Below are positions 53,432 through 61,996 of a stretch of DNA of 64,000 nt, in pieces. The stretch's first letter is position 1; each line of letters opens with the position of its first letter. Position numbers and translations under genes: made by a program. Source of the stretch: CAZSSM01 sp964609385. GTDB taxonomy: Bacteria > Planctomycetota > Planctomycetia > Isosphaerales > Isosphaeraceae. Below the pieces are notes generated by a model. The model searched no databases, was not told the DNA's origin, and was given only the letters and a program-made list of their open reading frames with translations. Where the stretch lies: assembly GCA_964609385.1 (NCBI GenBank), contig CAZSSM010000003.1, positions 1 through 64,000 of the forward strand, written 5' to 3'.

Positions 53432-53910
53432 GACCGGGCGAGACTCCTGCGCAATGGACGATGTCCGTTCGCCGGATCACATGCTGCTGGCAGCGCGGGT
53501 GGACGAGCACCTCGAGGGATGTGTCAGAGCGGCGTGAGCCCGGCTTGGGGACTCGATCGACAACCCGGAGCGTCATGATCCGATCGGACGGACCATCTTG
53601 ATCAGGTCGTGGAATCGGGACAAGGGCGTCGCGTCTCGGATCGATGTCGGATCGCGTTCGGAATCCGTGATCACCACAATAGCCAGCCATCCGGGGCATC
53701 TTCGGTTCGCCGACGGTCCGTCGCTCCGAAACCAGATGGCCGAGTGGCACATTGACCCGTTGGTACCGTTGCGGTCTGCTCGGATCATTCGAGACGCTCC
53801 GAGCCGAATTCCGCATCGAAGCGTTGCGCGTCCATGATTTCCTGGTTGGTGATGCCGATTCGCACTCGAGCCGTCAACCGCTCCGAACAGTTTGCTTGAA
53901 GGATCCTGTC
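53432..53910. other. 479-bp divergent intergenic region
   Basis: Upstream of the MFS-PlsC pair (minus) and the acyl ligase (plus). No supported gene. The position makes it a bidirectional promoter region; no consensus pair identified. Confidence 0.4.
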
Positions 53911-55653
53911 ATGACGGTCTCCGCCAGTCCCCAGACAACGCATGCCTCGGACACCGAGTCGTCTTCAGCCCCGGCCCCGGAACGGCCGATGCAGCCGCTT
54001 CCGGAACGTTGGACGAGCCTGCAACGCGCTTTTGTGGAGACAGCCCGTCGTCAGCCGAACAAGACGGCGATGATCGACAGCACCGGCGCGTCGTTGACCT
54101 ATCGTCAGACCCTTCTCCGCAGTCTCGCCCTGATGCGCGTCTTGGAACGCTCCATCGGCGACGACGAACACTGCGTTGGGCTCTGGCTGCCGCCGATGGT
54201 CCCCTCGGCGGTGGCCAATTTGGCCGTCGCGCTGCTGGGCCGGACCCAAGTCAACCTGAACTACACGGCCTCGCAGGAGGCGATCGATTCGGCGATAGCT
54301 CAGGCCGAGATCCGGCACGTGATCACCGCGCAGAAGGCGCTCGATCGGTTCGAGGTCAAACCGAAGGCCACCCCGTTGCTCCTGGAGGAGTTGGCCAAGC
54401 AGGTCACCTGGGCCGATAAGCTCTGGGCCCTGGCCGCCTCGACGATCCTGCCGATCGGTCTGCTGACGAGTTTGGTGCCAGGGCTCAGACGATCGATGCG
54501 GGACGACGTGGCCCTCATGATCTTCACCTCCGGTTCGACTGGAGAGCCCAAGGGCGTGATGCTGACCCATTGCAACATCCTGTGCAACATCCACTCGTTC
54601 CAGCAACAACTCCGTCTGGAGCCGGACGAGATCCTGTTGGGGATCCTTCCGTTCTTTCATTCCTTCGGGACAACGGTGACGCTCTGGGCCTCGCTTTGCT
54701 TGGGGAAAACGGCGGTCTACCATTTCAACCCGACCGATGCGCGGGTTGTCGGTCGGCTCTGCCAGGAACATCGGGTGACGTTGGTCCTGGGCGCACCGAC
54801 GTTCCTGAGGACTTATCTGCGACGGTGCACGCCCGAGCAGTTCGCGACGGTCAAGCGGTTCGTCGCCGGCGCTGAGAAGCTGAAGCCCGAACTACGCCAA
54901 GAGTTGACCGAAACCTTCGATCTGACCGTACTGGAGGGGTACGGCTGTACCGAGACAGCGCCCGTAGTGGCCGTCAACGTGGACGACCCACTGACGACGG
55001 CCGACGGACGGAGCATCCCGGGGAACCGGCCCGGCTCGGTCGGGATGCCGATTCCCGGCACAGCCATCCGGATCCTCGACCCGGAGACCGGCGCCGAGTT
55101 GCCGCGTGGTCGCGATCACCAAGGACTCATCCATGTCGCCGGACCGCAGATCATGCGAGGGTATCTCAAGCAACAAGAGAAGACCGACGAGGTGCTCCGC
55201 GGCGGCTGGTACAACACGGGGGACCTCGGAGCGTACGATGAGGACGGGTTCCTTTGGGTGATGGACCGGTTGAGCCGGTTCTCCAAGATCGCTGGCGAGA
55301 TGGTGCCGCACGTTCGGGTCGAATCGGCACTGCTGCAGGTCACAGGACGCAGCGAGTTGGAGTTGGCGGTGAGCGGAATCCCTGACACTCGTCGCGGCGA
55401 GCGGTTGGTCGTCCTCTACAGTGATCTAGGGGGCATGTCCCCTGACAGAGTCATCGAGGCGTTACAACAGTCGGCCCTGCCTCCGCTCTGGATCCCGGCT
55501 CGTGGCGACTTCCTGGCCGTCGACCGGATTCCGATGCTGGGAACGGGTAAACTAGATCTCAAAGCGATCAAGGGACTGGCCCGGCAGCTCGCCATACCAG
55601 CGGGCAGCGGTCCGAACCCGGTCACGCCGACGGCGGGAAAGACGAACCAATGA
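53911..55653 (+). CDS. Long-chain acyl-CoA/acyl-ACP ligase (AMP-binding)
   Basis: 580 aa from the ATG giving MTVSASPQTTHASDTESSSA (GAAGGAT 7 nt upstream). ANL signatures: P-loop TSGSTGEPKG at 206-215; GYGCTETAPV (A5); GWYNTGDLGAYDEDGF (A7) and MDRLSRFSKIAGEMV (A8); a C-terminal KLDLKAIKGLA with the A10 Lys. It activates a fatty acid through an acyl-adenylate. The A8 sequence has FSKIAGE as in Aas-type acyl-ACP synthetases. The divergent MFS-PlsC pair on the other strand makes a complete Aas-like set in separate pieces. Its stop overlaps the kinase start (ATGA). Confidence 0.9.
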   Translation: MTVSASPQTTHASDTESSSAPAPERPMQPLPERWTSLQRAFVETARRQPNKTAMIDSTGASLTYRQTLLRSLALMRVLERSIGDDEHCVGLWLPPMVPSAVANLAVALLGRTQVNLNYTASQEAIDSAIAQAEIRHVITAQKALDRFEVKPKATPLLLEELAKQVTWADKLWALAASTILPIGLLTSLVPGLRRSMRDDVALMIFTSGSTGEPKGVMLTHCNILCNIHSFQQQLRLEPDEILLGILPFFHSFGTTVTLWASLCLGKTAVYHFNPTDARVVGRLCQEHRVTLVLGAPTFLRTYLRRCTPEQFATVKRFVAGAEKLKPELRQELTETFDLTVLEGYGCTETAPVVAVNVDDPLTTADGRSIPGNRPGSVGMPIPGTAIRILDPETGAELPRGRDHQGLIHVAGPQIMRGYLKQQEKTDEVLRGGWYNTGDLGAYDEDGFLWVMDRLSRFSKIAGEMVPHVRVESALLQVTGRSELELAVSGIPDTRRGERLVVLYSDLGGMSPDRVIEALQQSALPPLWIPARGDFLAVDRIPMLGTGKLDLKAIKGLARQLAIPAGSGPNPVTPTAGKTNQ

Positions 55654-57086
55654 GAGCAGAGCCTGTCGGGTCGGGGTCGCCGATCGCGCCCGAATTCGAG
55701 GACGGTGCTCGGCCGGAACGAACGGGTGGCGATCCGCGAGGACCGGGACATCATGGCCCGACGCGCGATCTCTTGGGAAGCCGATCGATGAAAGTCCGAC
55801 TCGAAGTCACCAACGGACCCCATTTCGGACAGGTCTTCCATTTTCAAGACCATCAGACCTTCATTGTCGGCCGAAGCAGCCAGGTCCAGTTCTCTGTTCC
55901 CGACGACGAGTTCCTATCGCGCAATCATTTCCTGATCGAATTCAATCCGCCTTCCTGCCTGCTCCGCGATCTCGGCAGCACCAACGGGACCAAGGTGAAC
56001 GGGGTCCGGGTCCAAGGACAGACGTTGTTGGGTGATGGGGACACGATCGTCGCCGGCGGCAGCGCCTTCCTGATCCATATCGAGCGAACCGACTCGGTCC
56101 TCCTCTCCGAAGTCACCTGCATCGTCTGTGGCACGCATATGCCGGAGAACATTGCCGTCCACGCCTCGCCCGGGGACGAGTCGATCGAATGGCTCTGCCC
56201 GGCCTGTCAAAAGCGGAAGCGGCTCTATCCGCATGCGCCCAAGGGTTACTTCTTCAATCGAAGGCTGGGCGGAGGCGGCATGGGTGAGGTCTACCATGCC
56301 ACCAGGCTTACCGACAGGTGTGCCGTCGCCATCAAGATGATGATTCGAAGCTCGGCGGCCAGTGAACGCTATCGCGCTTATTTCCGTCGTGAGCTGGAAA
56401 TTCTCAAGGTTTTACGCCATCCGAATATCGTCGCGTTCCATGATGTCGAGGAGATCGACGGCCAATACTACCTAATTATGGAGTATGTCGACGGCGAGAA
56501 CGCACTGGAATGGCTGGCACGGATCGGCCCCGGCCAGACTCCGATCAGCGGCGTGATCTGGGTCGGAATTCGCCTCTTGGAGGCGCTTGGTCATGCACAT
56601 GGCAAGGGCTACGTGCATCGCGATATCAAACCGTCGAACCTTCTGCTGTTCGGTCCCGATCATGAACCGGGCTTGAAGCTTTCCGACTTCGGCTTAGCCA
56701 AAAGCTTCCGCGATAACGCGGGATTCGCCGGCCTGACGCATGCCGGCGACATTGGCGGTTCGGTTGGGTTCATCTCGCCGGACCATATCCTCGACTTCCG
56801 CCAGGTCAAAGAGCCGGCCGACATCTATAGCACCGCCGCGACGCTCTACTATCTGCTGACCGGCAAGTATCCGTTCCTCGACTTCGATCCGAGCATGGCC
56901 GATGCATACATCAAAATCTTGGAACACCCCTCGGTACCCCTAACCGCGCATCGGCCTGATGCGCCCTCGGAACTGGCCGCGATCCTAGAACGCGCTTTGC
57001 GCAAGAAACCTCGCGAGCGCTGGCGTGATGCCTACGAAATGGCCGATGCGCTCCGAGAGTTGGTCCGGGCCGAGACGCCCTCCTGA
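55650..57086 (+). CDS. FHA domain / zinc ribbon / Ser-Thr protein kinase
   Basis: 478 aa from the ATG overlapping the ligase stop; an in-frame ATG at codon 47 (55788) is an alternative and sits just before the FHA domain. FHA at about 47-145 (GRSS 74-77, SRNH 90-93, STNGT 110-114) binds phosphothreonine. A four-Cys zinc ribbon follows (Cys157, 160, 183, 186). The kinase spans about 199-472: GGGGMGEVY, Lys229, HRDIKPSN (323-330), DFG (346-348). The activation-segment APE is replaced by SPD (376-378), but catalytic residues are intact. No membrane helix. It is translationally coupled to the ligase. Confidence 0.92.
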   Translation: MRAEPVGSGSPIAPEFEDGARPERTGGDPRGPGHHGPTRDLLGSRSMKVRLEVTNGPHFGQVFHFQDHQTFIVGRSSQVQFSVPDDEFLSRNHFLIEFNPPSCLLRDLGSTNGTKVNGVRVQGQTLLGDGDTIVAGGSAFLIHIERTDSVLLSEVTCIVCGTHMPENIAVHASPGDESIEWLCPACQKRKRLYPHAPKGYFFNRRLGGGGMGEVYHATRLTDRCAVAIKMMIRSSAASERYRAYFRRELEILKVLRHPNIVAFHDVEEIDGQYYLIMEYVDGENALEWLARIGPGQTPISGVIWVGIRLLEALGHAHGKGYVHRDIKPSNLLLFGPDHEPGLKLSDFGLAKSFRDNAGFAGLTHAGDIGGSVGFISPDHILDFRQVKEPADIYSTAATLYYLLTGKYPFLDFDPSMADAYIKILEHPSVPLTAHRPDAPSELAAILERALRKKPRERWRDAYEMADALRELVRAETPS

Positions 57087-57131
57087 GATTAATGCAGGGC
57101 CGCTCGGCTACCGTTAGGGGAACGGATTCGA

Positions 57132-57148
57132 CGGCCTATCTTAGGCCG
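57132..57148. terminator. Hairpin at the convergent kinase/YebC junction
   Basis: CGGCCTA-tct-TAGGCCG, a perfect 7-bp stem with a 3-nt loop that covers the YebC stop codon. It could end either transcript; there is no T-tract. Confidence 0.3.
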
Positions 57149-57887
57149 ACTCCGCCATTACCTCTTCGGGGATGTTGTCGTTGGCGTAGACGTTCTGAAC
57201 GTCGTCGTTGTCATCGAGGGTGTCGCGGAGCTTGAGCATTTTTTTGCCGTTTTCAGCATCGAGGTCGACTGTGGTGCTGGGCACGTAAGTCGTCTCGGCC
57301 GTCTCGATGGGCAGTTCGCGACCCTCGATGGCCTGCTGAACGGCGTCGAGGTCCTTCGGATCACAGGTGACGGCGAAGAAGTCACCGTCTCGCTCCGAGT
57401 CCTCTGCACCCGCGTCCAGGACCAGTTCCATGAACTCGTCTTCATCGACACCTTCGGAGGGGACCAGGATGAGCCCCTTGAATGAGAAAAGATAGCCAAC
57501 GCAGCCGCTGGTGCCGAGATTGCCACCGGCCACCTCGAAGGCCTTCCGTAGTTCGCTGGCGGTCCGGTTACGGTTGTCGGTCAGCACCTCGCAGATGACC
57601 GCTACGCCGCCGGGACCGTAGCCTTCGTAGAGGACCTCTTCGTAGTTGTCGGCCTCCAACTCACCAGTGCCCTTCTTGATCGAGCGTTCGATATTGTCTT
57701 TGGGGCAACTGGCCGCCCGCGCCTTATCAATGGCGTAGCGGAGCCGGAGATTGGTGGCCGGATCGCCGCCGCCGTTGCGGGCCGCCACGAAGATGGCTCG
57801 GCAGAGCTTGCTGAACAGCTTGCCCCGTTTCTTGTCGACAGCGTTCTTTCGTGCCGCGACGTTGGACGCATGCGAGTGACCCGCCAT
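57141..57887 (-). CDS. YebC/PmpR-family protein
   Basis: 248 aa, usual length. The N-terminus MAGHSHASNVAARKNAVDKK and the body with PKDNIERSIKKGTG, LYEGYGPGGVAVICEVLTDN and AGGNLGTSGCVGYLFSFKG are signatures of the family. Members are annotated as DNA-binding transcriptional regulators; recent work on some members points to a translation role in resolving stalled ribosomes. Acidic patches near the end (DLDAENGKK, DDNDDVQNV) match the usual C-terminal domain. Single gene; it lies 54 bp from the convergent kinase. Confidence 0.95.
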   Translation of the reverse strand: MAGHSHASNVAARKNAVDKKRGKLFSKLCRAIFVAARNGGGDPATNLRLRYAIDKARAASCPKDNIERSIKKGTGELEADNYEEVLYEGYGPGGVAVICEVLTDNRNRTASELRKAFEVAGGNLGTSGCVGYLFSFKGLILVPSEGVDEDEFMELVLDAGAEDSERDGDFFAVTCDPKDLDAVQQAIEGRELPIETAETTYVPSTTVDLDAENGKKMLKLRDTLDDNDDVQNVYANDNIPEEVMAESA

Positions 57888-57964
57888 GGTGGAACGGACT
57901 CCTCAACGAAGTTGACGTCCGAGCGTGCTGGATCGATCCATCGCAACGCGCTTCGGACGAGCTT

Positions 57965-60400
57965 TCACGGATTAGATTCAGAGGCGGGCTTGGGACGCCC
58001 TTCGAGTTGGAGGTCCAGATCGTCGAGCTTGCGGCGGATCTCCGGGAGCCGCTGCTGATCGCTCCGACCACGGACCTGAGAGGCCTCAATCGCCTTCTGC
58101 CAGTAGGATCGAGCCTCGTCGTACTGTTTCAGCTCGAAGTAAGCATCGCCCAGATGATCGTAGATCGTCGGGTCGTCGCGGTTGAGTTGTTCGACGGCCT
58201 GCGTCAGCGGTTCGACCGCCTCGGCGTAGCGACCTCGTTTATAGAGGACCCAGCCCAAACTATCGAGATAGGCAGCGTTCTCCGGCTCGGCGGCAACGGC
58301 CTTCCGGATCATCTCCTCAGCGCGTTCGAGTTGGATCCCTTGATCGGCGTAGAGGTAACCCAGGTCGTTGTTGACGTTCGGATCATCGGGCAATCGTTCG
58401 TAGAGGGCCTCCAACTCGGCGACCCCCTCATCGATCCGTCCCCGATCCACGTAGAGGATCGAGAGGCCCAGTCGCGCCACTTTGACCTGCTCGTCGTTAT
58501 CGCCGAACCGATTGAGCACGTTCCGGTAAAATTGCTCGCATTCCTCATCGCGACCAGCCTGATCAAGCAGGTAACCGACGTACTGGTTCAGATCGACGTT
58601 CTCGGGGTCCGTCTCGAGGGCCTGTCTCGCCAGTTGCACTCCCTCCTCATCCTTCTCTTGCTCGAGTAGGACGCTGCAGGCGATCCGGAGCGCGTCCAGT
58701 CCGAAGGGGTCGAACTGCGGGGGGAACGGGTCGAGGGCGTCGCGTGCCGCTTCGAGGGCGTCTTCGCTTTGGCCAGCGTTTTCGTAGGAGTAGGCCAGGA
58801 AGGTGAAGAGCGTTCGCGAGCGCTGATCCGGATACTTCTCGAGATACTCATTCAGCGTCTCGGCAGCCTCGGCGTGCTTCTCGAAGTTCGAGAGCGCTTC
58901 AAACGTCTCCAGATAGATCCGAGGGTTGGGATTCTCTGCGCGATCGAGGGCCAATCGGGTCAGTTCGAGTGGGACCTCAGTACGGTCGAGCCGGAGGGCC
59001 AAATTGATCAGCAGTTGTCGACCGCCTTCATCGAGATCGGGTGGCTCGGCGCGATACCGTTTCAGGCCCTCTTCAAAGACCTCGCGAGCGAACTCGGGTT
59101 GGCTTAGGACCGCCGCCAGCGTCGACTGGATTGCTTGGAGCTGATTGCGATCTCCCCGAGCGAGCGTCTGGCTCAGGAGGGTCAGCACTTCGTCGGTCCG
59201 GCGATTGGCTGCCTGATTGAGACCGAGCAACTGAATCTCATCGGTCGAGAGGTCCGACTCCAGGAGCGATTCGAACAGCTCGATCGCCTTGGGCTCCAAC
59301 TCCTCGCGTTGATAGATCTCGAGCAGCGACAACCGCAATCCGAAGTTCTTGGGATTGTCTTCCAAGGCTGCTTCGAGCTGTGGCAGGACCTCATCCCCGC
59401 GATCGAGCGCACGCAAAGCCTGACCCAGCAGGATATAGCCCTCGGCCTGGGCATCGGGCCGGTCCAGATAGACATCGAGACGTTCAAGGGCGTCACGAGC
59501 CCGGTCGGCCGCGAGCAGGGCTTGAATCATAAGCAGGGCGACGCGTGGCTCATCGGGTTCGTAAATCAGACTTCGCTCGAAGGCCTCGATGGCCAGATCG
59601 AACCGAGAGGCTTGGAGGAAGACCAAGCCGTAAAGCCGATACGAATCGCCGGGATTAGTCCCCAAGATCCGCGTGACTTCACTGCGGGTCAGGGACAATG
59701 CCTCGGGCCGATCCAACCCGTTCAAAACGACGGCGAATTGTTCGGCAGCACGACCTGCTGCGTCGTCGTCTTGCTGAACCGCGTAGATCTTGCCCAATTC
59801 GTTGTGAGCGAGCAGGGCGTTGGCCTGATTTTTGTCGAGCTTCGGATTGGCCAAGACACGTTCGAGCAACCGTTCAAGATCGTCGAAACGTTGCAGGCGC
59901 GGATAGAGGCTGGCCAACCGACGGAGCGAAACCGAGTCGTTAGGATCAATGGCTAGGGTCTGCTCGGCGTAGGCGATCCCCTGTTCAACTTCGCCGGTCC
60001 GGAAACTGAGTTGGCTCAAGCTTTTCAGGATCGGCACCGACTCAGGTCGAAGTCCGAGGGCTTCTTCATAAAGCGTGATCGCGCGATCCCAACGACGCTG
60101 GTCCTCCATCGCGCGGGCTGCGGCGAACGCCTGCATAACACGGAGGCGTCGACGATCTTCGACCGTCCGAGGACGTAACGGTTGTGACGGATCGAGCAAG
60201 GTCTCTTCGGAAAGACCCGGGATCGAGAAGATCCCCGAGCGATCCTTTACCTTGTCGTCGCTGAGAGTCGGAGCATCCTTCGCCTCGGGAGCAGGCTGGG
60301 ATTCATCTCCGGGCGAAGTTTGAGGGACCGCGGCAAATGCTGGCGTGGTAAGCCCGATCGACAAGCATACCAGACCGAGCAAGTTCTCCATTCGAATCAC
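57965..60400 (-). CDS. Large exported TPR-repeat protein
   Basis: 811 aa from a GTG with GGGGGA 6 nt upstream; the ATG three codons later would also work. A signal peptide (MENLLGLVCLSIGLTTPAFA) is followed by about 20 tetratricopeptide-like helical pairs, e.g. RRWDRAITLYEEALGLRPES, QGIAYAEQTLAIDPND, DLAIEAFERSLIYEPDEPRV and GRYAEAVEPLTQAVEQLNRD. It probably acts as a scaffold in the periplasm or on a membrane; no other domain is visible. 78 bp separate it from yebC downstream, and the two may share a transcript. Confidence 0.88.
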   Translation of the reverse strand: MIRMENLLGLVCLSIGLTTPAFAAVPQTSPGDESQPAPEAKDAPTLSDDKVKDRSGIFSIPGLSEETLLDPSQPLRPRTVEDRRRLRVMQAFAAARAMEDQRRWDRAITLYEEALGLRPESVPILKSLSQLSFRTGEVEQGIAYAEQTLAIDPNDSVSLRRLASLYPRLQRFDDLERLLERVLANPKLDKNQANALLAHNELGKIYAVQQDDDAAGRAAEQFAVVLNGLDRPEALSLTRSEVTRILGTNPGDSYRLYGLVFLQASRFDLAIEAFERSLIYEPDEPRVALLMIQALLAADRARDALERLDVYLDRPDAQAEGYILLGQALRALDRGDEVLPQLEAALEDNPKNFGLRLSLLEIYQREELEPKAIELFESLLESDLSTDEIQLLGLNQAANRRTDEVLTLLSQTLARGDRNQLQAIQSTLAAVLSQPEFAREVFEEGLKRYRAEPPDLDEGGRQLLINLALRLDRTEVPLELTRLALDRAENPNPRIYLETFEALSNFEKHAEAAETLNEYLEKYPDQRSRTLFTFLAYSYENAGQSEDALEAARDALDPFPPQFDPFGLDALRIACSVLLEQEKDEEGVQLARQALETDPENVDLNQYVGYLLDQAGRDEECEQFYRNVLNRFGDNDEQVKVARLGLSILYVDRGRIDEGVAELEALYERLPDDPNVNNDLGYLYADQGIQLERAEEMIRKAVAAEPENAAYLDSLGWVLYKRGRYAEAVEPLTQAVEQLNRDDPTIYDHLGDAYFELKQYDEARSYWQKAIEASQVRGRSDQQRLPEIRRKLDDLDLQLEGRPKPASESNP

Positions 60401-60637
60401 GCGTGTCCCCCTCCATCGATCGGACATCATTCGTCGCATGATGGGCCTGTCTCACCAGCGAACGAGTCGAGACAATCGGCCATCAACGACATCCTCAAGT
60501 CGTCTTCGAATCGCATTGGGTGAGCCTACCAAGTCACGAGCGTGCTTGCCAACGCGAGCATGCCCGTCATCGGTCGTCGGCAATACCCCGGTGGATCCGT
60601 GCCCGACTCGCGATCGTTGAAGCCGAGGAATCGCCGA

Positions 60638-61144
60638 TCAGCGATCCGAAACGTCCTCCGTGAGAGGTATGGGCAGCAGTACGGTGTCGATGGCGTGGAT
60701 GATGCCGTTCGAGCACGCGATGTCGGTCGTAACTACTTTGGCATGGTTGATCCGGACCGTCTTACCCGAGATCCGGATCCGGATCGGCCGGCCTTCGACG
60801 GTTTCGACCAGCGACCCATTGAGAGTCACAACCTTCGAGGACGTGACCGCCTCTGGGACTACGTGATAGGTGAGGACTGCGATGAGCTTGTCCTTATTCT
60901 CCTCCTTGAGGAGATATTCGATCGTGTACTGAGGCAGCTTCTTAAAGGCGTCATCCGTGGGAGCAAAGACGGTGAACGGGCCTGGCCCGTTAAGCGTCTC
61001 TTCCAGGCCAGCCGCTTTGATTGCCGCAACGAGGGTTTCGAAGCCTTCAGCGGCATCAGCGGTCTCGACGATGGTTTGATCCTGAGCGAACGTCGGAACA
61101 GATGCGAGAAGGGTGCAAGTGATCGCGGTCGCGAGGCAGTGCAT
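60638..61144 (-). CDS. Exported fasciclin-domain protein (second of a tandem pair)
   Basis: 168 aa: a signal peptide (LATAITCTLLASVPTFAQ) and one FAS1 domain. H1 motif TVFAPTDDAFKKLP and H2 motif LTYHVVPEAVTSSKV are clear, with the terminal CSNGIIHAIDTVLLP strand. FAS1 domains mediate adhesion or matrix contact. Highly similar in layout to the neighbouring gene upstream (61305-61781), so the two probably arose by duplication; the terminator between them implies separate transcription. Confidence 0.9.
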   Translation of the reverse strand: MHCLATAITCTLLASVPTFAQDQTIVETADAAEGFETLVAAIKAAGLEETLNGPGPFTVFAPTDDAFKKLPQYTIEYLLKEENKDKLIAVLTYHVVPEAVTSSKVVTLNGSLVETVEGRPIRIRISGKTVRINHAKVVTTDIACSNGIIHAIDTVLLPIPLTEDVSDR

Positions 61145-61201
61145 GGGAACCGTCCGTTCGTTATTGACGTTGAGATCAGCAACTCCGGACGGTCATTGTA
61201 C

Positions 61202-61244
61202 AAAAAAAGATGGCTCAGGCCGCCGAAGAGGCAGCCTGAGCCAT
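61202..61244 (-). terminator. Rho-independent terminator after the first fasciclin gene
   Basis: A 13-bp stem GGCTCAGGCTGCC / GGCGGCCTGAGCC (one G-T pair) with a 5-nt loop (61212-61242), followed on the minus strand by ATCTTTTTTT. It starts about 60 nt after the stop of the gene at 61305-61781. Classic intrinsic terminator. Confidence 0.92.
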
Positions 61245-61304
61245 ACTGAACGTGCGGGATTTGTCGGTCCGGCAGGAGAGCCTGACACCGACAGACCACA
61301 AATA

Positions 61305-61781
61305 TCAGTTGCTGCTCGGGGGCAGGATGACAGTGTCGATGACGTGGATGACACCGTTCGAGCACTCAATGTCGACCTTGACAACGTTGGCGTTGTTGAC
61401 CTTGACGCCACCGGTGGTGCTGACCTTGATCGGCGAGCCCTGAACGGTCTTGACCTCACCGGCCTTGACCTGGCTCGACATGACCTTACCCGGAACGACG
61501 TGATAGGTCAGGATCGAGACGAGCTTTTGCTTGTTTTCGGGCTTGAGCAGGTCCTGGATCGTGGCGTCGCCGAGCTTGGCGAAAGCGGCGTCGGTTGGGG
61601 CGAAGACGGTGAACGGCCCTTCGCCGCTGAGGGTCTCGACCAGGCCAGCAGCCTTGACGGCAGCGACCAGGGTGTTGAAGTCATCGGCGCCGATGGCGGT
61701 CTCAACGATGGTCTTCTCGTGGTCGTCGGCGAAAGCGGGAACGGCAACGATCAGAGCCAGGGCAATGGCGAGGCTACGCAT
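61305..61781 (-). CDS. Exported fasciclin-domain protein (first of a tandem pair)
   Basis: 158 aa from the ATG giving MRSLAIALALIVAVPAFADD, GAGG 9 nt upstream; an ATG three codons earlier is too close to that Shine-Dalgarno. One FAS1 domain: TVFAPTDAAFAKLG (H1), LTYHVVPGKVMSSQV (H2) and CSNGVIHVIDTVILPPS. Nearly the whole mature protein is the FAS1 fold, so it may be a small adhesive or matrix protein. Paralogue of the next gene; it ends at a strong intrinsic terminator. Confidence 0.9.
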   Translation of the reverse strand: MRSLAIALALIVAVPAFADDHEKTIVETAIGADDFNTLVAAVKAAGLVETLSGEGPFTVFAPTDAAFAKLGDATIQDLLKPENKQKLVSILTYHVVPGKVMSSQVKAGEVKTVQGSPIKVSTTGGVKVNNANVVKVDIECSNGVIHVIDTVILPPSSN

Positions 61782-61996
61782 TGAAGTCATCCTCAAAGTT
61801 AACGAACTAAAGACCTTAACAACGCTGGTGAGCGTCGGCCTCTTGGGGAGGGGTAGACGTGTCACCACGGGACACATTGGTGTTCAACGGCGACACGCAA
61901 GCGTTTTAGGCAACAGGCTTCCGGCGTCCAGGCTGCGGGGTGGCCAAAAGGGCCACTTAAGCCTCACACTCCACTCATGCGTTGATGAGCGGGCGA

